Assembly: GCF_900101915.1 (NCBI RefSeq)
Contig: NZ_FNAL01000001.1
Coordinates: 248,001-312,000 of the forward strand
Origin: Psychrobacter pacificensis
GTDB taxonomy: Bacteria > Pseudomonadota > Gammaproteobacteria > Pseudomonadales > Moraxellaceae
Reading direction: 5' to 3'
DNA length: 64,000 nucleotides
The position numbers were made by a program, and so were the translations under genes. Of the stretch, positions 54,522 through 63,156 are shown piece after piece (position 1 is the first letter of the stretch; every line of letters begins with the position of its first letter). Under the pieces are notes generated by a model. It ran no database searches. It was not told the origin of the DNA and saw only the letters and a list, made by a program, of their open reading frames with translations.

Positions 54522-57363
54522 AATGACGTACCTCGCCGTCACCACTGACGTTGGTTACGCAGCGCGCGCATAGTTCAGGGTGTGCGCTATCTGTGCCGAT
54601 ATCATCACGGATGTGCCAGCAGCGTACGCATTTAGTACCAGTGGCAGCGCTAACTTGTACCACTAAGTCAGCAGCTTCGTCTGTATTGGTCTCGTCTGCC
54701 TGCTTGGACTCAGTAGGTGCTTCGCTCATTGGCTTTAGTTCTGCGTTGCTAGTGATGAGTACAAAACGAAGCTCTTCATCAAGCTTGGCTAGACTTTCAT
54801 ACATGGCACCGTCAGCGTATAGGCTCACATCGGCAGATAAGTTGGCATTGATAATTTTTTCACCACGTGCGGTTTCGATATGCTTGTTTACCATGTCTTT
54901 GGCAAACATAATACGCTGCCAGTCATCATTGCTGATAGCACTTAGCTCAAACGCTGGGAACTCGTACCACTCTTGGGTAAACACGTAGCCGCCTTTATCA
55001 GCCTCACGTTGGTTCAGTACTTCCCATGCCTCTTGCGCCGTGAATGATAAGATCGGTGTGATCCAGCGAATCAGCGCATGAGCAATATGGTAGATTGCCG
55101 TCTGGGCAGAGCGGCGCGGCTGACCGTCTTTTTGGGTGGTGTACTGACGGTCTTTGATGATGTCTAAATAAAAACTGCCCAAGTCTTGCGAGCAAAACGC
55201 GGTCACGTGCTGGGTGACTTGGTGAAAGTCCATTGCATCATAGGCACTGATGATTTGCGCTTGTACGGTTTGCGCGCGCTCAATGATGAATTTATCAAGA
55301 CTGACCAGCTCGTCCATCGGTACACTGTCGGTTGCAGGATTGAAGTCATCAGTATTGGCCAGTAAGAAGCGCAAGGTGTTACGAATACGGCGATACATAT
55401 CGATCGCGCCTTTAAACACCGTCTTACCTGCGCTCATCTCATAACGATAGTCGCTAGACGCAATCCACAGACGCAACATGTCCGCGCCCGTTTTGTTGAT
55501 CTCTTCTTGCGGCGTGATGATATTACCCAATGACTTACTCATCTTACGACCGTTTTCATCGACCACAAAACCATGGGTCAGTACTTGCTTAAACGGTGGG
55601 CGCTCATACATGGCCTCTGACGTCAGTAATGACGTTTGGAACCAGCCGCGATGTTGATCAGAACCTTCTAAATACATGTCAGCTGGGTTGGTCAGCTCAT
55701 CGCGTTGCTCAAGTACGGCGAAATGCGTCGTGCCTGAGTCAAACCACACGTCCAATGTGTCCGTTGCTTTGTCATAATCAGCCGCTTCGCTACCTAAGAA
55801 GTCCTCGCAGCTGGCGTCAAACCACGCTTCAACACCGCCCTCAGCGATTTTTTGCGCCGCAGTTTCCATCAGCTCAAGCGTATTTGGATGCAGCTCGCCT
55901 GTTTCTTTGTGCGTAAAGAACGTAATCGGCACGCCCCACGTACGCTGACGTGAGATACACCAGTCAGGGCGACCATTCATCATCGCTTCGATGCGGTTCT
56001 GCCCCCATGCAGGTGTCCAGTTGACCGATGGAATATCAGCAAGGGCGCGAGCACGTAGACCTTGGGTTTCCATATTGATAAACCACTGCGGCGTGGCGCG
56101 GAAGATAATCGGTGACTTATGACGCCAGCAATGTGGATAGCTGTGTTCAATTTTGGTATGGCTGATTAGATGGCCATTGTCATGTAGGGCAGCGATGATT
56201 TTTGGATTGGCTTTATAGATGTGCTCGCCTGCGAAGATCGCTGCGCTGTCTAGATAAACGCCCGTACCGCTCACTGGGTTTTCCACTGGTAAGTTGTATT
56301 TTAGACCAACGATATAATCGTCGAGACCATGACCGGGTGCAGTATGTACCAAACCAGTACCACTATCGGTAGTCACATGATCGCCTAGGATAATCGGCAC
56401 TTGGCGGTCTTCAATCAATGGATGCTGAGCGCTCAATCCTTCAAGCTCACTGCCTGATACGGTCGCGAGGACGCCTTTATTCTCAAGGCTGAGCGCGGTC
56501 ATTGCAGCGTCAACAAGGTCAGTGGCCAGTAACAAGTTACCCTTTGAAGTCGCGACCACACTGTAGTCATGCTCAGGATGGACTGAGATGGCTTGGTTGG
56601 CAGGTAGTGTCCATGGGGTGGTGGTCCAGATGACCGCAGCGATGGTATCGTCGATGGCTGCCATGGCATCGAGCTTGTCCGTACCCAATACATCAAAGCT
56701 CACATAGATGGCGTCAGAGACTTTGTCTTGGTATTCCACTTCGGCTTCTGCTAGAGCAGAGCCACAATCCAAGCACCAGTTCACTGGCTTCATGCCGCGC
56801 GTTACGTGACCATTTTCATGAATTTTTGCCAGCGCGCGCACGATGTTGGCTTCCTGCGCAAAGTTCATGGTCAGATAAGGGTTGTCCCAATCGCCAAACA
56901 CGCCCAAACGTTTAAAATCGGCCTTTTGCAACTCAATTTGGGTACTGGCGTATTCGCGGCATAAACCACGGAATTCGGTAGCAGACACTTTTTGACCGAC
57001 TTTGCCGACTTTGGCTTCGACTTTTTGTTCGATTGGCAGACCATGACAATCCCAACCAGGGACATAAGGCGCATCAAATCCTGATAAGGTTTTTGATTTG
57101 ACAATAATGTCTTTTAGTACTTTGTTGACCGCGTGACCCAAGTGAATCTGACCGTTGGCGTATGGAGGGCCATCGTGCAAAATATACTTAGTCGCACCAG
57201 CACGCGCCTGACGAATTTTACCGTACACGTCATCTGCTTCCCAAGCAGCTAACCAATCTGGCTCGCGCTTGGCAAGGTTTGCGCGCATCGCAAATGGCGT
57301 ATCCGCAAGGTTCAGCGTGTCTTTGTAATCTTGGCTTGGTGTGTCAGTGCTTTTATCAGTCAT
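54514..57363 (-). CDS. ileS: Isoleucyl-tRNA synthetase
   Basis: A 949-residue class-I synthetase that charges tRNA-Ile with isoleucine and edits valine. The HIGH motif is in [20 protein letters not shown]; the editing domain includes [27 protein letters not shown] is KMSKS. The C-terminal zinc-binding cysteines are CVRCWH and CARCV. Length is normal for bacteria. It is the first gene of ileS-lspA. ribF, often upstream, is not present in the 452-base region ahead of it. Confidence 0.97.
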   Translation of the reverse strand: MTDKSTDTPSQDYKDTLNLADTPFAMRANLAKREPDWLAAWEADDVYGKIRQARAGATKYILHDGPPYANGQIHLGHAVNKVLKDIIVKSKTLSGFDAPYVPGWDCHGLPIEQKVEAKVGKVGQKVSATEFRGLCREYASTQIELQKADFKRLGVFGDWDNPYLTMNFAQEANIVRALAKIHENGHVTRGMKPVNWCLDCGSALAEAEVEYQDKVSDAIYVSFDVLGTDKLDAMAAIDDTIAAVIWTTTPWTLPANQAISVHPEHDYSVVATSKGNLLLATDLVDAAMTALSLENKGVLATVSGSELEGLSAQHPLIEDRQVPIILGDHVTTDSGTGLVHTAPGHGLDDYIVGLKYNLPVENPVSGTGVYLDSAAIFAGEHIYKANPKIIAALHDNGHLISHTKIEHSYPHCWRHKSPIIFRATPQWFINMETQGLRARALADIPSVNWTPAWGQNRIEAMMNGRPDWCISRQRTWGVPITFFTHKETGELHPNTLELMETAAQKIAEGGVEAWFDASCEDFLGSEAADYDKATDTLDVWFDSGTTHFAVLEQRDELTNPADMYLEGSDQHRGWFQTSLLTSEAMYERPPFKQVLTHGFVVDENGRKMSKSLGNIITPQEEINKTGADMLRLWIASSDYRYEMSAGKTVFKGAIDMYRRIRNTLRFLLANTDDFNPATDSVPMDELVSLDKFIIERAQTVQAQIISAYDAMDFHQVTQHVTAFCSQDLGSFYLDIIKDRQYTTQKDGQPRRSAQTAIYHIAHALIRWITPILSFTAQEAWEVLNQREADKGGYVFTQEWYEFPAFELSAISNDDWQRIMFAKDMVNKHIETARGEKIINANLSADVSLYADGAMYESLAKLDEELRFVLITSNAELKPMSEAPTESKQADETNTDEAADLVVQVSAATGTKCVRCWHIRDDIGTDSAHPELCARCVTNVSGDGEVRHYA

Positions 57364-57815
57364 AGAAGGTATCTTTTTAAAAGGTAGGTTTGTGTGTCGG
57401 TTAAAACCGGCTACAAGGCTCGATGTTCAACGTATTTCAATATAGTGCTGAGGTTAATGCTGTGTCGATAATACTTAATTACTAATAATAGTAGGTATAT
57501 TGCTCATCATAGTCGGTTTATCAACCGCCATGTCAATAAATACCCATTGTTGCTCATTAGTCTGCAAATAGTTACGTCAATAATAAATGGTAACGAGACG
57601 ATTGCAACATAAAATATGCTAGTAAAAATAATTCAAAAAAATATTTAGATCGGCAGCTATTATATGACAAAAAGAGTAGGGTAAAAAGAGCTGAGCAATT
57701 TCATCCTCATTTTGACCAATATCAACTGTTTATCTACGTTGCATGTCGTTGATGAGAGTATAACGATGACCTCTTCGCAAGATAATTTATTAAAAAATAA
57801 AGTCAGGTTCAGCCG
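57364..57815. promoter_or_regulatory. 452-base region upstream of ileS
   Basis: No open frame or RNA gene recognised. It holds the promoter of ileS-lspA on the minus strand. I see no clear T-box-like element, which would in any case be unexpected in this phylum. A short minus-strand gene for a thioredoxin-like protein ends at its far edge. Confidence 0.5.
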
Positions 57816-58373
57816 CTAAAAAACCGATGCTAACCATAAGCGCAGTTTTAACGACCATAGTGGCTGAATACCTGTTAGCCCTTGTGTCATCTTGCCATTC
57901 TCTAATACCACATAGGATGGTGTGACTTGTCCTTGCCAATCCGCAAAGATATCACCTTCTCGGTCGTTTATGGTGGTAAAGCCAAACTGATGCTGATCGA
58001 GGTAGCTGCGTAGCTCTTGATTTGAGCCTGACTGCACAGCGATAGTGATGACAGCATGATCGTTTGTCGCTGCTAGCCTATTTATCGTTGGCGATGTGAC
58101 GCTACAGACCGAGCACCATGTCCCCCAAAAATATATCAGTGTTGGCTGCTGGCGACTCAGCTCGGCCAAATCCACCGGTTGCCCTTGATAGTCCATTAAT
58201 TGCAATTGCGGATCGGCTGGCATGACAGGCTGTCGCCACCAGTTGACCACACTATAAATCACCAAAAATATCACCCCATAGAGCAGTGCTGTCTTAAGCA
58301 CAGACAGGATGCGCTGTTTGGGTGTTTTTTTCGGTTTTTCGAGGGTTTTGTCGATGCCAATATCAGTCGTCAT
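57816..58373 (-). CDS. Membrane-anchored thioredoxin-like protein (TlpA/ScsD type)
   Basis: A 185-residue protein with an N-terminal cytoplasmic stretch, one membrane helix (about 28-46: LLYGVIFLVIYSVVNWW) and a periplasmic thioredoxin fold. The active site is YFWGTWCSVCSVTSPTI, a CSVC pair. VTPSYVVLENGKMTQGLTGI holds the cis-proline loop (TPSYV). It probably reduces or oxidises periplasmic disulfides; the direction cannot be told. It is a single gene. In ScsD-type proteins such a context is linked to copper tolerance or cytochrome c assembly, but nothing nearby supports either. Confidence 0.92.
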   Translation of the reverse strand: MTTDIGIDKTLEKPKKTPKQRILSVLKTALLYGVIFLVIYSVVNWWRQPVMPADPQLQLMDYQGQPVDLAELSRQQPTLIYFWGTWCSVCSVTSPTINRLAATNDHAVITIAVQSGSNQELRSYLDQHQFGFTTINDREGDIFADWQGQVTPSYVVLENGKMTQGLTGIQPLWSLKLRLWLASVF

Positions 58374-58411
58374 AGGGGCTGCTTTTATACTTTTATGTGT
58401 TGATAGATAAA

Positions 58412-58443
58412 AATAAACGGCTGATGATGCAGCCGTTTATTGG
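58412..58443 (-). terminator. Probable terminator after the GNAT-nitrilase gene
   Basis: AATAAACGGCTG pairs with CAGCCGTTTATT around ATGATG. On the minus strand it is followed by a T-rich stretch (TTTATTTTTA). It lies about 40 bases past the stop codon of the fusion gene. Confidence 0.75.
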
Positions 58444-58480
58444 ATTAAAAAGTCAGTAGGGAGTTATAGCAGATACGTTA

Positions 58481-60118
58481 TTATGGCTTTTGCGCACGGT
58501 TTTGTAAGGGATCACCGATAAGCACACTGCCTGAGTTTTCGCGGCGTTCTTCGTCACTTAATTTGCTTGCAGGAACTTTGGATTTACGTTTCCATTTTAA
58601 ACTAAATAAGTCATCACGGCGGTCAATCAAGTTATGTACTGAGCCTTCGTGACGAACGTGAGTCAGCTTATCTAAGTTGACATCAGAGAAGAAAATCATC
58701 TCGGTATTGGGCGTGGTCTCTGCCATAATTGCGTCATGAGGAAAGGCAAAATCTGACGGTGAGAAGATAGACGACTGTGCGTACTGAATATCCAAGCTTT
58801 CGACTTGTGGCAAGTTACCTACCGAGCCGCAGATCATGACATAGCATTCGTTTTCAATGGCACGTGCTTGGGCACAATGGCGTACACGCAAATAGCCGTT
58901 TTTGGTATCTGTCCAGAAAGGCACGAACAAAATATCCATATCATCAAGTGCTAACAGGCGTGCAAGTTCAGGGAACTCAACGTCATAACAGACCAAAATA
59001 CCAATACGCCCCGCATCGGTGTCAAAGACCTGTACTTTATCGCCACCTTCAATGACCCACGCGCTACGCTCATGCGGGGTGATATGAATTTTGCGTTGCT
59101 CTTCAACCGTACCATCACGGCGGCACAGATAACTGACATTGTACAAGGTATCGTCTTCGTCTAATAAAGGCATAGAACCTGTAATGACATTGACGTTGTA
59201 ACTGACGGCCAAATGCGAAATTTCATTTTTAAACCATTCGGTATAATCGGCCAAAAAGCGAATGGCGATGTTTTGGTCAGTAGACTCGCACAAGCCCATC
59301 AGCGGCGCATTAAAGAACTCAGGCAAACAAGCAAAGTCAGAGTTATAATCGGCCATCACATCGACAAAGAACTCCACTTGCTGGAGCAGTTCTTCTGGCG
59401 ACTCGACCTCACGCATCTGCCACTGAATACCACCGATACGCACCTCAGATTTACGCGTATTGGGCTTATAATCTTTTGGCTCATAATAGATATTTGACCA
59501 CTCAAGCAAGGTGGCAAACCCTTTCGATTGTTTGTCATCTGGTAGGTAAGCGGTCAAGATACGCTTGACGATAAACCCGTTTGACAACTGAAAAGACAAT
59601 GCAGGGTCGTGAATTTCGCGGCTCTCAACAGCGTCAATATATTCGCCTGGGCTTAAGTCTTGGTGGTTATGGTAGTTAGGAATGCGGCCACCCGCCAAAA
59701 TAGCGCGGAAGTTGAGCTGACGACACAGCTCTTTGCGTGCGTCATAGAGACGGCGACCGAGACGGTAGCCACGATAATCAGGGTCAATCAGCGCATCCAA
59801 ACCATAAATAGCATCACCCTCAGGGTTGTCTCTAATGATTTCTTTTTGCCCGATCAAATCATCATAGGTATGCGGGTTAGAAAATTTGGCATAATCAACA
59901 CGCATGGACAGTACAATACCAATTAATTGATCATGGTCAAACAGCGCAATCTGCCCTTCAGGAAAGGCGTCTATGAGCGTATGAATGGTGTTTTTTGACC
60001 ACGCGCCGCCTAGGTTGACGTAGACGCGATCCATCAAGGCTTTTAACTGGGGGTAGTCTTTTTTCTTGATCTCAGCGATCGTGAGATGAAAGTCATCTGT
60101 TTTTTCGATTTTACTCAT
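58481..60118 (-). CDS. Fusion of GNAT acetyltransferase and carbon-nitrogen hydrolase
   Basis: A 545-residue two-domain protein. Residues ~1-200 form a GNAT fold with the acetyl-CoA pyrophosphate loop DPDYRGYRLGRRLYDARKEL. Residues ~225-510 form a nitrilase-superfamily domain with catalytic triad Glu in DFACLPEFF, Lys in EEQRKIHITPHERS and Cys377 in GILVCYDVEFPELA. Both halves look intact. Such fusions occur widely but their substrates are unknown; amide or amine acylation/hydrolysis is likely. AGGA precedes the ATG. The 535 bases upstream are shared with a divergent BLUF gene. Confidence 0.94.
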   Translation of the reverse strand: MSKIEKTDDFHLTIAEIKKKDYPQLKALMDRVYVNLGGAWSKNTIHTLIDAFPEGQIALFDHDQLIGIVLSMRVDYAKFSNPHTYDDLIGQKEIIRDNPEGDAIYGLDALIDPDYRGYRLGRRLYDARKELCRQLNFRAILAGGRIPNYHNHQDLSPGEYIDAVESREIHDPALSFQLSNGFIVKRILTAYLPDDKQSKGFATLLEWSNIYYEPKDYKPNTRKSEVRIGGIQWQMREVESPEELLQQVEFFVDVMADYNSDFACLPEFFNAPLMGLCESTDQNIAIRFLADYTEWFKNEISHLAVSYNVNVITGSMPLLDEDDTLYNVSYLCRRDGTVEEQRKIHITPHERSAWVIEGGDKVQVFDTDAGRIGILVCYDVEFPELARLLALDDMDILFVPFWTDTKNGYLRVRHCAQARAIENECYVMICGSVGNLPQVESLDIQYAQSSIFSPSDFAFPHDAIMAETTPNTEMIFFSDVNLDKLTHVRHEGSVHNLIDRRDDLFSLKWKRKSKVPASKLSDEERRENSGSVLIGDPLQNRAQKP

Positions 60119-60652
60119 GATATTCCTATATTAAATCTCTACTAAATTTGAGTATGCGTAATGCAATGATCCTAAGCACTCGATTTTGTCAATTTTCATG
60201 AAAAAAAACCAATAAGAATATTCCAGTAGTCAGATATAGCCTTTACAATAATTATTACCCTATTTACAATGGGTTATAGCAATATTTTATGCCATGTTAC
60301 TCAGTGTATTTGAGGTTTATTCTGACTGATATAGAGGAATAAGCCTTAGTAATCATTGCCTGCCGTATCACTTGGTTTTTTATTGGATTGTTAACAACGA
60401 AATACAGGGTTGTCCAATGCCTTTACAACGGCGACTGTTTTGCTATTTATTATCTAAATATAAAATCTAAGTAATATCTATCAGTATCATTCATTTTGCT
60501 TGCTATGATAGCAAGCTATATAAGTAATAATAGTCTCACGTAGTAACTATTTGCTACGTTTTTGTGAGTCTGCAGCTTTATCTACTTCAGGCATAGTATC
60601 GTCTTGCTTGTTTCATTTGGCCGGCGTTATCGGCTTTTAGGATTATTTTATT
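60119..60652. promoter_or_regulatory. 534-base divergent spacer between GNAT-nitrilase fusion and BLUF genes
   Basis: No gene recognised. It contains promoters for both divergent genes. A perfect short hairpin is described separately at 60498-60516. A second, imperfect inverted repeat follows at about 60533-60570 (CGTAG with CTACG, and CTCAC with GTGAG). Confidence 0.5.
60498..60516. repeat. Perfect 8-bp hairpin upstream of the BLUF gene
   Basis: GCTTGCTA (60498-60505) and TAGCAAGC (60509-60516) form a perfect inverted repeat with a TGA loop. It could be an operator for a dimeric repressor or a small RNA hairpin. Without a T-run it is not a terminator. Confidence 0.6.
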
Positions 60653-61282
60653 ATGCCCTTAACTCGTAGTAATAGAATCAAGCAATGGGATGCAATGCAA
60701 GAATCAGTACTGGTTCAATTGGTCTATGTCAGTACGCTAACGCTCGGTTCACGCCTAAATACCTCTATATTTGAGGATATAGAGGCCCATGCTCGCGATT
60801 ATAATGAGCAGCATGGTATTACTGGTACATTATGTTATGGCAATGGTCAGTTTTTGCAGTGCATCGAAGGCGAAAAAAGACATGTCTTTGCGCTACAAGA
60901 ACGTATCTTTGCTGATAGTCGTCACAAAAATATCGAAGTGCTTTTACTACAAGAGATTAATCATCGCAGCTTCTCAGACTGGCGCATGCGTCTGCTGTTT
61001 TTGGAGCGCTGGCTATGGTCGCCTGCAACCAAAGAGCAAGCAGCGCAGTTGTCACTATTTCTACCATTTGCGCCGCACGGTTGGTCACCTGATCGTACTG
61101 AGCAATTTTTGCAAATTATCAAAAATTTCGACACCCAGCCACATATCAAAGCAGCGGGCATTACTTATAATGCGCTAGGCAATATGTTCCGCCATATGGC
61201 GGCACCGCATCAAGCTTTTTTGATTGTCCAAGGGTTTCTTAGTATCTTGCTGGTAGTGGGGTTGATGTTGCTGTACTGGTAA
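60653..61282 (+). CDS. BLUF-domain blue-light sensor with C-terminal membrane helix
   Basis: A 209-residue photoreceptor. The BLUF domain spans residues ~13-110 and binds FAD. The key residues are visible: Tyr in QLVYVSTLTL, Asn in DYNEQHGITGTLCY, Gln in GQFLQCIEGE, and Trp/Met in SDWRMRLLFL. After the domain comes a helical stretch, and near the C-terminus FLIVQGFLSILLVVGLMLLYW forms one membrane helix. Most short BLUF proteins, such as Acinetobacter BlsA, are soluble, so a tail anchor is notable. The gene is monocistronic with a strong terminator. The signalling partner is unknown. Confidence 0.93.
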   Translation: MPLTRSNRIKQWDAMQESVLVQLVYVSTLTLGSRLNTSIFEDIEAHARDYNEQHGITGTLCYGNGQFLQCIEGEKRHVFALQERIFADSRHKNIEVLLLQEINHRSFSDWRMRLLFLERWLWSPATKEQAAQLSLFLPFAPHGWSPDRTEQFLQIIKNFDTQPHIKAAGITYNALGNMFRHMAAPHQAFLIVQGFLSILLVVGLMLLYW

Positions 61283-61316
61283 ACCATGTACCTTTACAAA
61301 CGATGATCTGATGAAT

Positions 61317-61355
61317 AAAAAAAGACGCTAGCCTATGGGTTAGCGTCTTTTTTTT
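61317..61355. terminator. Bidirectional terminator between BLUF gene and FAD-linked dehydrogenase gene
   Basis: AAAAGACGCTAGCC pairs with GGGTTAGCGTCTTTT (one bulged position) around a small loop, with T-runs on both strands. The genes converge on it. Confidence 0.9.
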
Positions 61356-61378
61356 GAGATAAATCGTTAGCCTACCAA

Positions 61379-62821
61379 TCACATATCAAAAATCTTACCA
61401 CGATTCATAATATTATTAGGGTCAAAAACTTTCTTGACCTCTCGCAAGTAATCGATCTCCGTCTCACTGCGGCTGTATTGCAAATACGGCTTCTTCGTCA
61501 TACCCACCCCATGCTCAGCCGAGACCGACCCACCATATTTTTGTACCGTCTCAAACACGTATTTATTGACAATTTGACACTCGGCAAAGAAATCATCCTT
61601 ACTCATGTTCTCAGGCTTTAAGATATTCAAATGCAAATTACCGTCACCGATATGACCAAACCAGCACACCTCAAAGTCAGGATAATTGCTACTGACAATC
61701 GCATCAATCTCAGCGATAAACTCCGGTACATAGCTGATGAGTACCGACACGTCGTTCTTATAAGGGGTAAACACAGAGATGGTCTCTGAGATGTACTCGC
61801 GCAGCTTCCACAGCTCAGCCGCCTGACTAAGGCTTTGGCTCATCACCCCATCAACCACCCAGCCCTCTTCCATGCACTGCTCAAAGATGGCCATGGCTTT
61901 TTCCATGATTGGCTCATAAGGCGCTTCAAACTCTAATAAGGTATAAAACTTGGTGCGTGATTCAAACGGCTCTTGTACTTGACCATGTGCCATGAGCTTA
62001 TCAACCGCTACATCATCAAAGAATTCAAAGGCAGTCAAATCAATCTGGGCTTGAAAGGCAGAGAGCACATTCATGACGTCATTAAAGTTGTCCATACCCA
62101 GAACCATGACATTGAGGTCTTGTGGCTGACGCTCAAGTTTGATTTGCGCGTGAGTGACAAGACCAAGGGTACCTTCAGCACCGATAAACAGTTGACGCAA
62201 GTCGTAACCCGTGGCGTTTTTGACCATACCCCGGTTGAGGTGCAAGATATCCCCTTTACCCGTAACGACCGTTAGTCCCATGATCCATTGACGGGTCATG
62301 CCATAGCGGATGACTTTGATGCCGCCAGCATTGGTACCGATGTTACCACCCATTTGACTAGAGCCTGCTGAGGCAAAGTCGACAGGATAGTAGAGATCTT
62401 TTGATTCGGCGAACTGTTGCAGCTGTTCGGTGACAACGCCTGCTTCAATCTCGACCATGCGGTCCGCTGGATAGAACTGTCCAATCTGGTTCATTTTATC
62501 CATGCTGACAACGATCTCGCCATTGGCAGCAACCGCGCCTGCTGAGAGTCCGGTACGACCACCACTAGGGGTGAGGACGACGTTGTGTTCATTAGCCAGT
62601 AGGACAATGGCTTGGACTTGTTCGGTGGTCTTTGGGAAGACGATGGCGGCGGCGGCGGCGGCGAAGTGTTTGGTCCAGTCTTTGCCCCAGTGCTCTAAGC
62701 TCTCAGCGTCGGTTTTGATTTGGCTGAGGTCAAATTGATGAGTGTCAGTCAGCGTGCTTAGGATCGTTTGCACAGCGTTGGTATGGGTTTGGGAGGTGAA
62801 CTGTTCGGTAGTTAGCGTCAT
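61379..62821 (-). CDS. FAD-linked D-2-hydroxyacid dehydrogenase, probably D-2-hydroxyglutarate dehydrogenase
   Basis: A 480-residue flavoenzyme of the GlcD/D-lactate/D2HGDH family. The FAD-binding PCMH domain (about 40-220) contains LTPSGGRTGLSAGAVAANGE and GNIGTNAGGIKVIRYGMTR. The C-terminal cap/substrate domain has GHIGDGNLHLNILKPENM and VSAEHGVGMTKKPYLQYSRS, with metal- or substrate-binding His residues. It is divergent from serA. SerA makes D-2-hydroxyglutarate as a by-product, and in Pseudomonas a D2HGDH beside serA removes it (established knowledge), so that activity is the best guess. ATG at 62821 is preferred to the TTG at 62827. Confidence 0.9.
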   Translation of the reverse strand: MTLTTEQFTSQTHTNAVQTILSTLTDTHQFDLSQIKTDAESLEHWGKDWTKHFAAAAAAIVFPKTTEQVQAIVLLANEHNVVLTPSGGRTGLSAGAVAANGEIVVSMDKMNQIGQFYPADRMVEIEAGVVTEQLQQFAESKDLYYPVDFASAGSSQMGGNIGTNAGGIKVIRYGMTRQWIMGLTVVTGKGDILHLNRGMVKNATGYDLRQLFIGAEGTLGLVTHAQIKLERQPQDLNVMVLGMDNFNDVMNVLSAFQAQIDLTAFEFFDDVAVDKLMAHGQVQEPFESRTKFYTLLEFEAPYEPIMEKAMAIFEQCMEEGWVVDGVMSQSLSQAAELWKLREYISETISVFTPYKNDVSVLISYVPEFIAEIDAIVSSNYPDFEVCWFGHIGDGNLHLNILKPENMSKDDFFAECQIVNKYVFETVQKYGGSVSAEHGVGMTKKPYLQYSRSETEIDYLREVKKVFDPNNIMNRGKIFDM

Positions 62822-63156
62822 GGTCAAATCTCAATATTAGCGTAAGCACGATGTTGGGACTGTTTATTATATAGCGAAATGACTATAAATTCAGTGAGGA
62901 GTCGGCTCGTGATGGCAATAAGTGGGTGATAGTTTCTAAATAAAAAATGAGACAAATAATAAAAAGTGGTTTGTTTGATTTCAAATCGAATGATTCACTA
63001 TAGCATAAAAATTTTTCAGGCTTGATAATCAATAATTCATCTAATCTGCTAACATCGGCGTCAAATTTTGTGTAAGATATCTGGACTGTTTTCGTTTCAT
63101 CCATCACAGATTATCCAACAGGTAATCTTATAAAACAAATATAGGACAGTTCTCAT
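62822..63156. promoter_or_regulatory. Divergent promoter region between the D2HGDH-like gene and serA
   Basis: 335 bases between two divergent genes. It must hold both promoters. A 74-codon minus-strand frame (62883-63107) shows no features. Only the serA ribosome binding site AGGACAG near 63143 is clear. Confidence 0.45.

Noticed and set aside
54551..54988. 145-codon plus-strand frame opposite ileS
   Set aside because: It is antisense to the conserved C-terminal part of ileS, low-complexity (Ser/Ala/Leu) and without a ribosome binding site or family.
62883..63107. 74-codon minus-strand frame between the D2HGDH-like gene and serA
   Set aside because: Spans the region where the two divergent promoters must lie; no supporting motif.
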